Below are positions 1 through 8,331 of a stretch of DNA of 64,000 nt, in pieces. The stretch is taken from NCBI RefSeq assembly GCF_900188455.1, contig NZ_FZOL01000017.1, positions 1 to 64,000 on the forward strand, given 5' to 3'. The notes beneath the pieces are model-generated. The model saw only the letters and a program-made list of their open reading frames with translations, ran no database searches and had not been told where the DNA came from. The translations under genes and the position numbers were made by a program. This DNA is from Pseudomonas japonica (GTDB taxonomy: Bacteria > Pseudomonadota > Gammaproteobacteria > Pseudomonadales > Pseudomonadaceae). Position 1 is the stretch's first letter; every line of letters starts with the position of its first letter.

Positions 1-165
1 CTTGTTCGAACCACCTTTGTTTGGGCGTTCTGGGAGGGGATTCTGGCTGGGTTGGTGATGGTGGGGGTGGCGATCAACTGGGTCAGGTTGAGTAATGATC
101 CGGAGAGTTGGGCTGCGATTGATGCGGCATCGCTCTCTCAGCGCTTCAGTAAAGCCTTCAAGTAG
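1..165 (+). CDS. C-terminal end of a membrane-anchored hypothetical protein (partial)
   Basis: Frame 1 is open from the first base to a TAG at 163-165, giving the last 54 residues of a protein whose start lies outside the window. The visible part has a hydrophobic stretch of about 20 residues (roughly residues 6-26, rich in Trp, Gly, Val and Leu), consistent with one membrane-spanning helix, followed by a short polar tail ending in FSKAFK. No family is recognised. The short distance to the next gene suggests one transcription unit. It could belong to a conjugation or island-maintenance set, but nothing visible proves that. Confidence 0.5.
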   Translation, partial: LVRTTFVWAFWEGILAGLVMVGVAINWVRLSNDPESWAAIDAASLSQRFSKAFK

Positions 166-224
166 TGCTTGATAGCCAAGCTTCCGTTCCTATGGAGGCT
201 TCGGCTAACCGACATGGGGTGCAC

Positions 225-464
225 ATGGAAATTGATGAGATCGAGCGCGAACGCCGTCGTGATGCTGTGGCAGCAGAAGTCGCTTGTCTTGCTCTGGACG
301 GGGGGCAGCTTGCAGCTGAGCGCTTGGCACAGTTGCAGCGCTATGTGGATGGCCGAGTTAGCCTCCAAGAGCTTCGAGCAGAGCTGATTGAACGTCTGCG
401 ATTAGATGATGAGGGAATCGCAGATGAAGACGAAATGCGTCGAGCCTGGGGTGACCTTGAGTGA
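225..464 (+). CDS. VbhA-like antitoxin domain protein
   Basis: A 79-residue acidic helical protein if translated from the ATG at 225; the frame is open back to a GTG at 165, so a longer form of up to 99 residues is possible. The pattern of an N-terminal E-R-R-R-D, a conserved Leu-x-Gly turn, then Ala-Glu-Arg-Leu, Gly-Arg-Val-Ser and Leu-Arg-Ala-Glu-Leu resembles the VbhA family, small proteins that block Fic-domain AMP-transferases. No Fic toxin gene is adjacent; the next gene is a metallophosphoesterase. It may be an orphan antitoxin or have another role. The family call rests on sequence pattern only. Confidence 0.5.
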   Translation: MEIDEIERERRRDAVAAEVACLALDGGQLAAERLAQLQRYVDGRVSLQELRAELIERLRLDDEGIADEDEMRRAWGDLE

Positions 465-589
465 TTCGAGTCTCTCGACCGTAGGCGGCTAAAGCCGAAT
501 GACCGAGTTCTCGATCTCGATTTTGATTTGCTGCCCCATTTGGACGCACTGGAGACACGATCAGTATCGAACAGGAACCAACTGATCCG

Positions 590-1318
590 ATGAAAATTTT
601 GATCTACTCAGATCTGCACCTGGAGTTCGCCGACTTCCAGCCTCCTATGACGGAATGCGATTTGGTCGTGCTGGCAGGCGACATCTCGGTGCGAAGTCGA
701 GGGGCGCTGTGGGCGAATGAGACCTTCAGCTGTCCGGTGATCTATGCCTGTGGCAACCATGAGTTCTACAAAGGCCACATCGATCGAACGCTGACCAAGA
801 TGCGCGATGCGGCTGCAAAACATGTGCACGTCCTGGACAACCAGTCCCTGATCATCGGCGACATCAGGTTTTTGGTAGCAACAGCGTGGACAGACTTCAC
901 CGCGACTGGGGACTACAAAGCCGCGATGAGGGTGTGTGCGGAGGGGATGAGCGACTTCAAGCGCATTCGCATCGGGGAGGGCTATAGCAAGCTTCGTCCT
1001 GTCGACCTCATAGCGCGGAACATCGCCACTCGAGAGTTTCTGGTCACGGAACTCGCCAAAGACTTTGCTGGAAAGACTGTGGTGATTACCCATCACTGCC
1101 CGATCCAAGAGGTCGCGGGTGATGGCCATGAAGGTCACCTGGGTGCTGCCTATTTCAATGAATGGCATGACCTGGTTGCTCTGGCTGACGTTTGGATTTT
1201 CGGTCACACGCATCATGCAGTCGACACAATCGTCTCGGGCTGCCGGGTCATTTCAAATCCGCGAGGCTATCCAGGAGAGTGCACTGGTTTTTCGCCGGAC
1301 TTCACCATAGAGGTTTGA
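590..1318 (+). CDS. Calcineurin-like metallophosphoesterase
   Basis: A 242-residue protein carrying the full set of metallophosphoesterase motifs: SDLHLEF near residue 7 (D-x-H), LAGDIS near residue 30 (GDxx), CGNHEFY near residue 55 (GNHE), THHCP near residue 166 and FGHTHH near residue 204 (GHTH). These residues normally bind two metal ions. The family hydrolyses phosphomono- or diesters; the substrate cannot be inferred. Such enzymes are common cargo on Pseudomonas integrative elements. There is no signal peptide, so it should be cytoplasmic. A hypothetical gene follows 53 bp downstream. Confidence 0.85.
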   Translation: MKILIYSDLHLEFADFQPPMTECDLVVLAGDISVRSRGALWANETFSCPVIYACGNHEFYKGHIDRTLTKMRDAAAKHVHVLDNQSLIIGDIRFLVATAWTDFTATGDYKAAMRVCAEGMSDFKRIRIGEGYSKLRPVDLIARNIATREFLVTELAKDFAGKTVVITHHCPIQEVAGDGHEGHLGAAYFNEWHDLVALADVWIFGHTHHAVDTIVSGCRVISNPRGYPGECTGFSPDFTIEV

Positions 1319-1371
1319 CAGGGTTACGCCTGCAGGTGCGGGCAATGTCAGTTTTGAAAAGGGAAGAGCCG

Positions 1372-1767
1372 ATGTCAGCTGAGATCAACATCGAGTACCA
1401 CTGCAAGAGCCCGTCGGATCTCCAGCTCAAGCGGATCTTACGAGCGATGGCTTACAAGTACACGCCACCTGTTACCGCCTACCTGAGCGATGTGTTCATC
1501 ACGTCGGAGTGTGCTGCCGGCATCGTTTTTGGTCACATCGACCCGGGGCAGTATGAGCAACGCGCGGATGGGCACGTTCTGCAAGCGTCACGCATCGAGC
1601 ATCTGAAGAAGATAGGGCGTTACTGGGTGATCACGACGGCTGAGGGACGGTGCGTGCTGACGTCGTTCAAGCGGGGAATGGGAAGGGCGAGCTTACGAGC
1701 GCTCATTGCGAAGATGATTCAAACAACATCGACGCTGGAGCAGAAGCATGAAGCGCGATTTTCTTAA
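1372..1767 (+). CDS. Hypothetical protein, 131 aa
   Basis: The frame is open from 1192, but that region is overlapped by the metallophosphoesterase gene. The ATG at 1372, preceded by the purine-rich stretch GGGAAGAGCC, is the most plausible start; an ATG at 1345 is an alternative. The product has mixed alpha/beta character with a basic C-terminal third (TSFKRGMGRASLRALIAKM). No family is recognised. It is co-directional with the metallophosphoesterase and may be co-transcribed with it. Confidence 0.5.
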   Translation: MSAEINIEYHCKSPSDLQLKRILRAMAYKYTPPVTAYLSDVFITSECAAGIVFGHIDPGQYEQRADGHVLQASRIEHLKKIGRYWVITTAEGRCVLTSFKRGMGRASLRALIAKMIQTTSTLEQKHEARFS

Positions 1768-2196
1768 CATCTACAAGCGCCCGACAGGCCACTGAAGCGC
1801 TGCGTTGCTAACATGAGGCTGTTGCCGCGAGCTTACCTTCCGCAAATTGAGTTGCTGCGGGTAGAGGCAGAAAGCCTTTTTCAGGCGCTTGCCGACGATC
1901 AAATGAGAGCAATGGGAGTGTCATCCCCCTCCATTCATTGGCAGCTGATCATGGCTATCCTGCCAATAGCATGCATTCTGCGAGGCCAGGCAGGTGTCAC
2001 CCGCGACCTAGCAACATAACCGCCCGGCGCAGCACACTGATCTAACAAATATCCCCACAGCACACTGATGAGTAGTGTCAGCCCCGTCGCACCCAGGGAC
2101 GAGTGCTTGAAACGGCGCTTGGCAATGTGCCATAAAGGCCTAAATCCAAGGTGCATCTATAGCACCTCGCTTTCGCTGATAAATTCCAGGGTTGAA
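1768..2196. other. Intergenic region without a convincing gene
   Basis: About 430 bp separate the hypothetical gene from the Septu-like pair. A 68-codon frame at 1813-2019 is present but has no good ribosome-binding site and resembles nothing recognised. The frame of the downstream ATPase is open back to 2068, so a longer N-terminus is formally possible, but those extra residues look like non-coding translation. The promoter of the ptuAB-like pair should lie here. Confidence 0.4.
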
Positions 2197-3735
2197 ATGG
2201 ATTTTTACATTCTTGATCGAACAGACAAGCTTCCTACGCAGGCGACCAGTACCGCCTATCTTCGGTATGATCGCTGGAATGATTTTAACTTTGTGACAAT
2301 GTTTTATGTCACGCTTTACGACAGTGCCGGAAAATCGCATGACCTTGGCAATGTCAAAATCGGTTTCAAAGGCCAGGACAAGGACACATCAACGGCGTCT
2401 AAGCTTACGGACAGTTTTCCAACGCTGCCGATGGATTTTTTCTCTTTAGGCACTAATGTTGAGTACTACGAAAAGCTTGCGAATGAGGTTCCACCTGATT
2501 CAAAACAGGCGTATCTCACCGGATTGCGAGATCTGGCGGCACATCCCGATTTGCTGGAGAGCGTTCGAGAAGAAGCAGTGTTATCGGTCTCTCTGCTCCG
2601 GGACGTCAGTTTAGCCAGTGTCAAGCAGCAATTTGTAAGGATTCTTGATGGCGGTGCAGTTCGTACAAACTACTCATTCATCTATGAGAAAAAATCTGGA
2701 GAGCGCGTAGCGGGGATCGAACTTGAGTTTGATGTCGAGGCGGACTCAACCCCTTCAAGTAATATTCATGCGTTGATTGGCCGAAATGGCATAGGTAAAA
2801 CCACCATTCTCAACGGGATTATTGGGGCGGCCACAGGTCATGCTAAAGACTCTGACGCCTTATATCATACTGGTGAGTTTGGACTGGGGCGGATTCCAGT
2901 CACTAAAGAATATTTCAGTAGCGTAGTATCAGTATCATTCAGTGCATTCGACCCCTTCAATCCGCCGCCTGAGCAGCCTGATCCAGCGAAAGGCACATGT
3001 TTCTATTATGTCGGTCTCAAGGTGCCTGACGATACAGGCTATCGCCTAAAAGGGGCAATGGAGCTTAAAAGCGAGTACACCCAAGCGCTAAAGGCATGCT
3101 TCCGCGATGACTACAAGAAGACAAGGTGGATGGAGGCTGTAAAGGGATTGCAGTCTGATGATAACTTCGCTCGCATGGACTTTATGGCTTCAGTCGACCT
3201 CTCGCAAAGCAAATATATAGACGCTGCAGGCGACTTGTTCTCGACCCTGAGTTCGGGTCATGCCATCGTTCTGTTGACCATTGCCAAACTGGTTGAGCGC
3301 GTTGAGGAAAAGACCTTGGTACTTCTCGACGAGCCGGAAAGTCACTTGCATCCGCCACTGCTGTCTGCATTCATTAGGGCTCTTAACGACCTGTTGCTTG
3401 ATCGAAATGGCGTAGCGATTATTGCCACCCACTCACCTGTAGTGCTTCAGGAAGTACCCTCATTCTGTGTTTGGAAGGTAAACCGCTCAGGATTGGTGGC
3501 TGCCGCAGCACGCCCGTCAATTGAGACGTTCGGTGAAAACGTCGGGATTCTCACCCGCGAGGTGTTCGGCTTAGAGGTGGAGCTATCCGGTTTCCACACC
3601 ATCCTCAAGGCTGTGGTTGAACAAGGTGACAGCTATGATCGGATTTTTCGGAAGTTCGGAGGCCGCTTGGGCTACGAAGCGCAGGCGATCCTAAGAGCGT
3701 TGATTGCCGATCGTGACGCAAGGGCCTCCGAATGA
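2197..3735 (+). CDS. ptuA: PtuA-like ATPase of a Septu-type defence system
   Basis: A 512-residue ABC/SMC-like ATPase. Walker A is GRNGIGKT at about residues 195-202. The C-terminal half carries LSSGHA (signature-like), Walker B LVLLDEPESHLHP near residue 376 and the switch region ATHSP. Between the two halves lies a long insertion rather than a transporter domain, as in PtuA and OLD-like ATPases. No TOPRIM domain is seen at the C-terminus, which argues against an OLD nuclease. The downstream gene overlaps by 4 bp and encodes an HNH nuclease of PtuB size. In characterised Septu systems PtuA and PtuB form a complex whose nuclease is released on phage infection. The ATG at 2197 is chosen because upstream residues look non-native. 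Confidence 0.8.
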   Translation: MDFYILDRTDKLPTQATSTAYLRYDRWNDFNFVTMFYVTLYDSAGKSHDLGNVKIGFKGQDKDTSTASKLTDSFPTLPMDFFSLGTNVEYYEKLANEVPPDSKQAYLTGLRDLAAHPDLLESVREEAVLSVSLLRDVSLASVKQQFVRILDGGAVRTNYSFIYEKKSGERVAGIELEFDVEADSTPSSNIHALIGRNGIGKTTILNGIIGAATGHAKDSDALYHTGEFGLGRIPVTKEYFSSVVSVSFSAFDPFNPPPEQPDPAKGTCFYYVGLKVPDDTGYRLKGAMELKSEYTQALKACFRDDYKKTRWMEAVKGLQSDDNFARMDFMASVDLSQSKYIDAAGDLFSTLSSGHAIVLLTIAKLVERVEEKTLVLLDEPESHLHPPLLSAFIRALNDLLLDRNGVAIIATHSPVVLQEVPSFCVWKVNRSGLVAAAARPSIETFGENVGILTREVFGLEVELSGFHTILKAVVEQGDSYDRIFRKFGGRLGYEAQAILRALIADRDARASE

Positions 3736-4589
3736 GAAAGATGACCATTACAGAGTATGATCCTGATTACTCCTATCGGCAGTGTGTTTCCGCTATTTTG
3801 AGCGAGCAGGAGCGTGGTCGAATGCTCGACCAGGTCGATGGAGTTAAACAAGCAGCTATCGACTACCTGGAGCATACCCAAAGGGCAACAACCTACACTA
3901 TCGTACCTATCATAGCGGGCAAAAACCAAGACCCCATTGTCCTGGGTGAAATTACCAAGTCAGAGTTCGTATATCTATATGATTATTATATGGTAAGGCG
4001 TGAACCCGGGCGATCCATCTACGATGCCATCCTTGTGGCTGCGAATGAAACGTGCCCGCTTTGTGGTGGAGTAGGGCAGGCGCGAACGATCGACCATTAT
4101 CTACCCAAGGCCAATTATCCTCAATTTTCAGTGCTGCCCTATAACTTGATTCCGGCCTGTCGCGACTGCAACTCAGACAAGAAAAACCCCATTATTACAG
4201 AGGCCAAGAAACAGCATTTTCATCCCTATTATGATCAGGCGTGTTTCTACGAAGAGCCATGGGTTGTAGCAGTGGTGAGCCATGAGCTTCCATGCGCGGT
4301 CACCTACAGCGCAAGCCCACCCGAGCAATGGACTACGCTAAATAAAGAGCGCGCGACCAATCATTTTAACTTCTTTAATATTTCCAAGCGATATAGTATC
4401 AGGGCGGCTGAAGAACTTGCTATATTGGTGCATCAGCGGCGGGGCTTTTTGCGAGATTTCACTCCCGAAGCATTCGCTCAATTCTTGCAGTCGATAGCCG
4501 ACAGTCCAGATCTGTTTCCCAATCATTGGAAGAAGGTTATGTACAAGGCTCTCGCGCTAGATGACTGGTTCTGTAGGGCAGAGTTTTAA
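3732..4589 (+). CDS. ptuB: PtuB-like HNH endonuclease of a Septu-type defence system
   Basis: A 285-residue protein starting inside the stop region of the ATPase gene (4-bp overlap), indicating translational coupling. Its centre holds a complete HNH fold with zinc ligands: CPLCGG near residues 107-112, TIDHYLPK near 118-125 (catalytic His), and NLIPACRDCNSDKKN near 138-152 (second Cys pair and the Asn). This layout matches the PtuB effector family. The remaining sequence is helical and presumably binds the ATPase. The predicted activity is cleavage of nucleic acid, held in check by PtuA until infection. Confidence 0.82.
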   Translation: MRKMTITEYDPDYSYRQCVSAILSEQERGRMLDQVDGVKQAAIDYLEHTQRATTYTIVPIIAGKNQDPIVLGEITKSEFVYLYDYYMVRREPGRSIYDAILVAANETCPLCGGVGQARTIDHYLPKANYPQFSVLPYNLIPACRDCNSDKKNPIITEAKKQHFHPYYDQACFYEEPWVVAVVSHELPCAVTYSASPPEQWTTLNKERATNHFNFFNISKRYSIRAAEELAILVHQRRGFLRDFTPEAFAQFLQSIADSPDLFPNHWKKVMYKALALDDWFCRAEF

Positions 4590-4713
4590 TGGGTGAGGGT
4601 CGTGCATCGGCCACCGAACATGCACTCTAGGTAGTCATGGCGATAATGAGATCATCAGCACTATTTGTGAGTGCTGTTCAGTGTTGCGTTGAATACAACT
4701 AAGAAATATCATT

Positions 4714-4983
4714 GTGGGTAAGTGGATGGGTGTCATCCTGTTCCACCTTTTGGATGGAACCATGCGTTTCAATGAACTCAGTCGAGTGCTGCGTGGAACT
4801 ACCCCTCGTCTTCTGACCAAGCAGGTTCGTGAACTGGAAGAGGATGGTCTGGTGCATCGCACTGTCTACCCCGTCGTACCGCCCAAGGTTGAATACAAAC
4901 TCACTGACGAAGCATTGAGCCTGGCGCCTCTTTTGATCGTTTTGAGCGAGTGGGGGGCAGTGGCTCGAACGGCGCGGCATTAA
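4714..4983 (+). pseudogene. HxlR-family regulator, N-terminally truncated
   Basis: The 89 residues from a GTG at 4714 cover most of an HxlR winged helix: V-GKW, RFNELSRVL, LTKQVRELEEDGLVHRTVYP, P-K-VEYKLTDEA and LSEWG. Family members normally have about 15-25 more residues at the N-terminus, including a redox-sensitive Cys; here an in-frame stop at 4690-4692 prevents this and no clear ribosome-binding site precedes the GTG. It is probably a remnant, though a short functional form cannot be excluded. HxlR proteins usually sit next to an oxidoreductase they control; none is present. Confidence 0.65.
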
Positions 4984-5118
4984 AACCGTGGTGCAATTGG
5001 AAGCAGAGGAAGCGAGCTCGCGTAGGTGCTGAGTCGCCCACAATTAAGCAAGACTGCGCGAGAACCATCAGCTCATATCTGATCGGAACGTTACGCGGCC
5101 GGCTCCGGCCGCAGCAGA

Positions 5119-6009
5119 TCAGTTCACCACTTCTTCCGTGAATCCAGGGGCTAGGAGGGAGTTATCGACCCCTCTAAGCACCTCATGATTCCTGAGCCAA
5201 AGCCTGTACTCGGCACCCCTGAGTCGATGGTCAGGTGAGCAATCCACGCTCCACTGGCGCAAGGTATAGCCTGCAGTCAGAGCCTGGACAGTCATCTTCA
5301 TGACCCCGTCCTGCATACCGTAGTCCAAGTGCGTGACCTCCGGGCGAGGCTGGTCGGGATGATGAATCAACTCAAGCGTCACTTGCTGATTCCACTGACC
5401 GTCCGCTTCACGTCCTTCCTGATCTTGCCGCACGACTTCGTCAACGATCCGTGGTTCCAAGATGCGCGTGATTACGAAATCCCTGAACTCTTCGGATTTG
5501 CGATCAAAGCCGCGCACGTGCCAGCGAAGGCCGTTGTCGACCAGCACGTGCGGGACAATAACTCGTTCACTTGCTCCGTTGAGCGATTCATAACGTATGT
5601 GCAACGGTTGCCGGTGGAAGATGGCGCGGGTCACTACGCCTAGAGTTTCTAAGTTCGGGTTTCCTAATCGCGCTGGCTGCAGGGCCGGGACGCCAGCCGC
5701 CCAGACACCCGGTAAGCCATCCGCAAAGCCTTGAGCCAACCAGGTCATGACCCGTTCAGAGCTGAAGCTGTACATTGGCTTGAATGCCGAGCCGATGAAG
5801 AATGTCTTCGCGCTGACGTCGTAGCTCAGATTCTCAGGGTTCAAGCTTGCATAGAGGGCAAGATCCCTCGTTGCGGAAGCGGCCTTGATCTGGAATCGCT
5901 TCACGAGCATTTGGCGTCGTACTTGCCCTAGAAACCACAGGTTGAGCTCAATGTAGGCGAGGCGTTCCTGCTGGGCCTGCGAGTGGTCTGGGATCTCTTT
6001 GGTCATCAA
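5119..6009 (-). CDS. WYL-domain transcriptional regulator (BrxR/CapW-like), divergent from Wadjet
   Basis: A 296-residue protein with an N-terminal winged helix (LAYIELNLWFLGQVRR, then a recognition-helix region SATRDLALYASL), a central WYL-type domain (RQPLHIRYESLNG, then WHVRGFDRKSEEFRDF near residues 145-200) and a WCX-like C-terminus. The architecture is that of BrxR/CapW, dimeric repressors that control phage-defence operons and are thought to sense a ligand through the WYL domain. It is transcribed away from jetA across a 128-bp intergenic region, so it most likely represses the Wadjet operon and itself. Confidence 0.8.
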   Translation of the reverse strand: MMTKEIPDHSQAQQERLAYIELNLWFLGQVRRQMLVKRFQIKAASATRDLALYASLNPENLSYDVSAKTFFIGSAFKPMYSFSSERVMTWLAQGFADGLPGVWAAGVPALQPARLGNPNLETLGVVTRAIFHRQPLHIRYESLNGASERVIVPHVLVDNGLRWHVRGFDRKSEEFRDFVITRILEPRIVDEVVRQDQEGREADGQWNQQVTLELIHHPDQPRPEVTHLDYGMQDGVMKMTVQALTAGYTLRQWSVDCSPDHRLRGAEYRLWLRNHEVLRGVDNSLLAPGFTEEVVN

Positions 6010-6137
6010 ATCGTCTGCATTCTATTTTTTGGTTGCGATTCTTGGAGGCACAAGGCTAGTATCGGTACAACCACCTCAAAATGATTCGATAATACTGTCT
6101 GGAGCGGGTGGCTCGACAAGGCATCTGAGGGTTGATT
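6010..6137. promoter_or_regulatory. Divergent promoter region between WYL regulator and jetA
   Basis: This 128-bp spacer must hold both promoters. A GAGGG ribosome-binding site lies just before the jetA ATG at 6138. AT-rich candidates such as TTCGATAATACT (about 6085-6096) could be a -10 region, but no clear palindrome for the WYL protein is seen by eye. Confidence 0.4.
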
Positions 6138-7616
6138 ATGAACGACCTTTCTAGCGTGGCGGAGTCCCCAAGTACGAGAAACGGTGCTCTGTTTGATCTG
6201 ACAGCGCACCAGCGGAATCTTCTGCTTCTCCGCCCGATCCTGCGACTCGACATCAATAAGATGACGTACTCGGGAGAAGACGATAGCCCTGTTTTGGATG
6301 GGTTGGACACGAATTACCTTTGTCTAGCTGCCCTGTTTTTCATGATGGAAGGTGCCGCAATCAATCAGGGGTACACCTTGACCGAGGTACGAGACCATGT
6401 GATGGGGATCGCAGGTTCTATGCGCACAGTACTGAGTGATTCCGCTAGGTTGCGCGTTGCCGAGATTGTCCTGGACACCTTGGGCAACGCTTCAAACAAG
6501 TATGCCGCTCATCAAGAATCGTTCTTTCATGCCCCCACGGGTGAAACCCGGCATGTGAATTTCAAGCTGATCCGCTTAGAGCAGGATCATGAGGACGTCA
6601 TTCGCTATACCCCAACCGAAGACGGGTATGTTGTATTGATGGGGATGCTCGATCTTGAAATCCAGGATTACCAGGTTCTCATCGAAAAAATGCTCGTGCA
6701 TCTCATCGAGAATGGACGATTTGAGCAAGCGTTAGAGCTAGCGAACCGTGCCCGGGTACTGTCGATCGAGCACAGGCAAATGATTCGAGATTTGATACGC
6801 CAGGCCCATCGAGCCCCAGGAACGGTGAACTGGCGTTCAGACATCAGCCCACGGCTGGGAGAAGCACGGCTCCACGTCAAAGAGCGTCAGCTGGTAGATC
6901 ATCACATGATGGAATCGCTGGCGGTAAAAATCCGCGACCTGGATAACCCCAACGCCATTGCCCCCCTTGCAAAGCTGAACCGTCAACTGCAAAACGCCAA
7001 TGCCCAGCGGATGCACCTGCTCAACGACATTGGCGGTGCAGGCGAACAATTTCTCGCAGGCCAAACATTTGGTTTCCGTGCGCGGCGTCGCTCGGGAATT
7101 CCTGACATCGACCACCAACTGCTTCCGGGCCTGATGGAGAAACCAGCAGTTGAAATCGTCGGACTGGCTGATGATCTGCTGCTGAGTTTTTATCCTGCAG
7201 TTCCACCTAGGGTGTTTGATCTGTCGAGCCTCTTCGAGGCATTGCTGGAACGGCGTGCCACCTATGTGTTCGATGGTGAGGATGAAGAAACGGGCGGTGA
7301 GATCACCGAATTCTCAGAGATTCCAAACCCTTACTCAGATGCCTTGATTGCGAAAATACTGGACTGGCTGGATGCGAAAATGCATTCCGGTGAGACCTGG
7401 CAGTTGGCGCAACTGATCGATCTGGCAGAAAGCGAGGGTATGACATTCACGGAGCGAAAAGCTCTCTCCTATGAGCTCTACAGGGCATACGCCGATAGCG
7501 AATCCCGATACCCCCATCTTCATGCTGTCGTCGAGGGAGAGTTCGAAACGTCAGTTGTTTCCGGTGACAACCTTAGGTACGACACTCGAGAGGAGGCCAG
7601 TGATGAGCAGCAGTGA
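6138..7616 (+). CDS. jetA: JetA, kleisin-like subunit of Wadjet
   Basis: A 492-residue protein, first of four tightly packed genes in the Wadjet order. The N-terminal third is helical and winged-helix-like (LVHLIENGRFEQALELANRA), followed by a charged helical linker, consistent with the kleisin role of bridging the SMC heads. There is no enzyme motif. The ATG at 6138 is preferred over the TTG at 6132 because GAGGG sits at a suitable distance. It overlaps jetB by 14 bp. Wadjet complexes extrude and cleave circular DNA and so block plasmids. The assignment rests mainly on gene order, size and partners. Confidence 0.8.
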   Translation: MNDLSSVAESPSTRNGALFDLTAHQRNLLLLRPILRLDINKMTYSGEDDSPVLDGLDTNYLCLAALFFMMEGAAINQGYTLTEVRDHVMGIAGSMRTVLSDSARLRVAEIVLDTLGNASNKYAAHQESFFHAPTGETRHVNFKLIRLEQDHEDVIRYTPTEDGYVVLMGMLDLEIQDYQVLIEKMLVHLIENGRFEQALELANRARVLSIEHRQMIRDLIRQAHRAPGTVNWRSDISPRLGEARLHVKERQLVDHHMMESLAVKIRDLDNPNAIAPLAKLNRQLQNANAQRMHLLNDIGGAGEQFLAGQTFGFRARRRSGIPDIDHQLLPGLMEKPAVEIVGLADDLLLSFYPAVPPRVFDLSSLFEALLERRATYVFDGEDEETGGEITEFSEIPNPYSDALIAKILDWLDAKMHSGETWQLAQLIDLAESEGMTFTERKALSYELYRAYADSESRYPHLHAVVEGEFETSVVSGDNLRYDTREEASDEQQ

Positions 7617-8328
7617 TAGTCAGGATGCAGCGACGCTGCTCTATAAGGCCATGGGTGTTTCAGCCAATCCCAACAGCGATGCTGACTATCGCCAGTTGCT
7701 CGCCAAATACCGAAGTGACCGAGCGTTTTCAGAAATGGTCAGCGGCGTGGCAACCGGCATGGAACTGGTCATTTTAGATGTCAGTGAGCGTGGTCTAGTG
7801 ATTGCCCCAACAGGTAAGAGCAGCAGGTTCTCGGTGCGGCTCTCCGATTTTCGACAGAACCTGTCAGAGCCCGAACGGGTAGCAATAGTACTGATTCACC
7901 TGGCCATCGCTGCGGTGTTCTATCCCACTACGGATCATGTCGAAGATGAAGGGCGCTCTCCGTTCCCGAGCAGCGTCATGGACGTCAGGGAAAAAGTAAT
8001 CAGCGTCGCTAGCTCGCTTCGTTTAGCCGCGGAAGGGGACAGCTACGCGGCTGAAGAGCTTCGGCCAGGGTGGAGTCTGATTTTGGGATTGCCAGTGACC
8101 ATTCCCGGTAGCGAGCGAGCCTCCATGAAGTCGGTGGATGGAATCGTAAAGGTGTGCCTTTCCCGACTTGCGCATTACGGCTTGGTGAGGAAGGAAGGTA
8201 AAGAAGATATCGGCGACAAGACGATCTTCACTCCGACGCACCAGCTGCGTGTCCAGTTGCGTGAGCTGACGCTTCCAAACCTTTTTCGAGCCATCGCAAC
8301 TGCCGCCTCCGACGGCACCCAAGGGTGA
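7603..8328 (+). CDS. jetB: JetB, KITE-like subunit of Wadjet (DUF4194-type)
   Basis: The frame is open from 7471, but a strong ribosome-binding site GAGAGGAGG ends just before the ATG at 7603, giving 241 residues. The product has tandem winged-helix character; the last third (RLAHYGLVRKEG) resembles the DUF4194 end of JetB/MukE-like proteins. It would dimerise and clamp the kleisin JetA onto JetC. It overlaps jetA by 14 bp and is separated from jetC by 3 bp, so the three subunits are probably made in a coupled ratio. Confidence 0.78.
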   Translation: MSSSDSQDAATLLYKAMGVSANPNSDADYRQLLAKYRSDRAFSEMVSGVATGMELVILDVSERGLVIAPTGKSSRFSVRLSDFRQNLSEPERVAIVLIHLAIAAVFYPTTDHVEDEGRSPFPSSVMDVREKVISVASSLRLAAEGDSYAAEELRPGWSLILGLPVTIPGSERASMKSVDGIVKVCLSRLAHYGLVRKEGKEDIGDKTIFTPTHQLRVQLRELTLPNLFRAIATAASDGTQG

Positions 8329-8331
8329 TCT

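Noticed and set aside
1813..2019. 68-codon frame upstream of the Septu-like pair
   Set aside because: No ribosome-binding site, no recognisable protein pattern, and it overlaps nothing that needs it.
2068..2196. Upstream extension of the PtuA-like protein
   Set aside because: The extra 43 residues look like translated intergenic DNA and the ATG at 2197 begins a sensible domain.
3732..4589. Reading the first ATPase/HNH pair as a retron or OLD system
   Set aside because: There is no reverse transcriptase and no TOPRIM domain in the ATPase, so Septu fits better.
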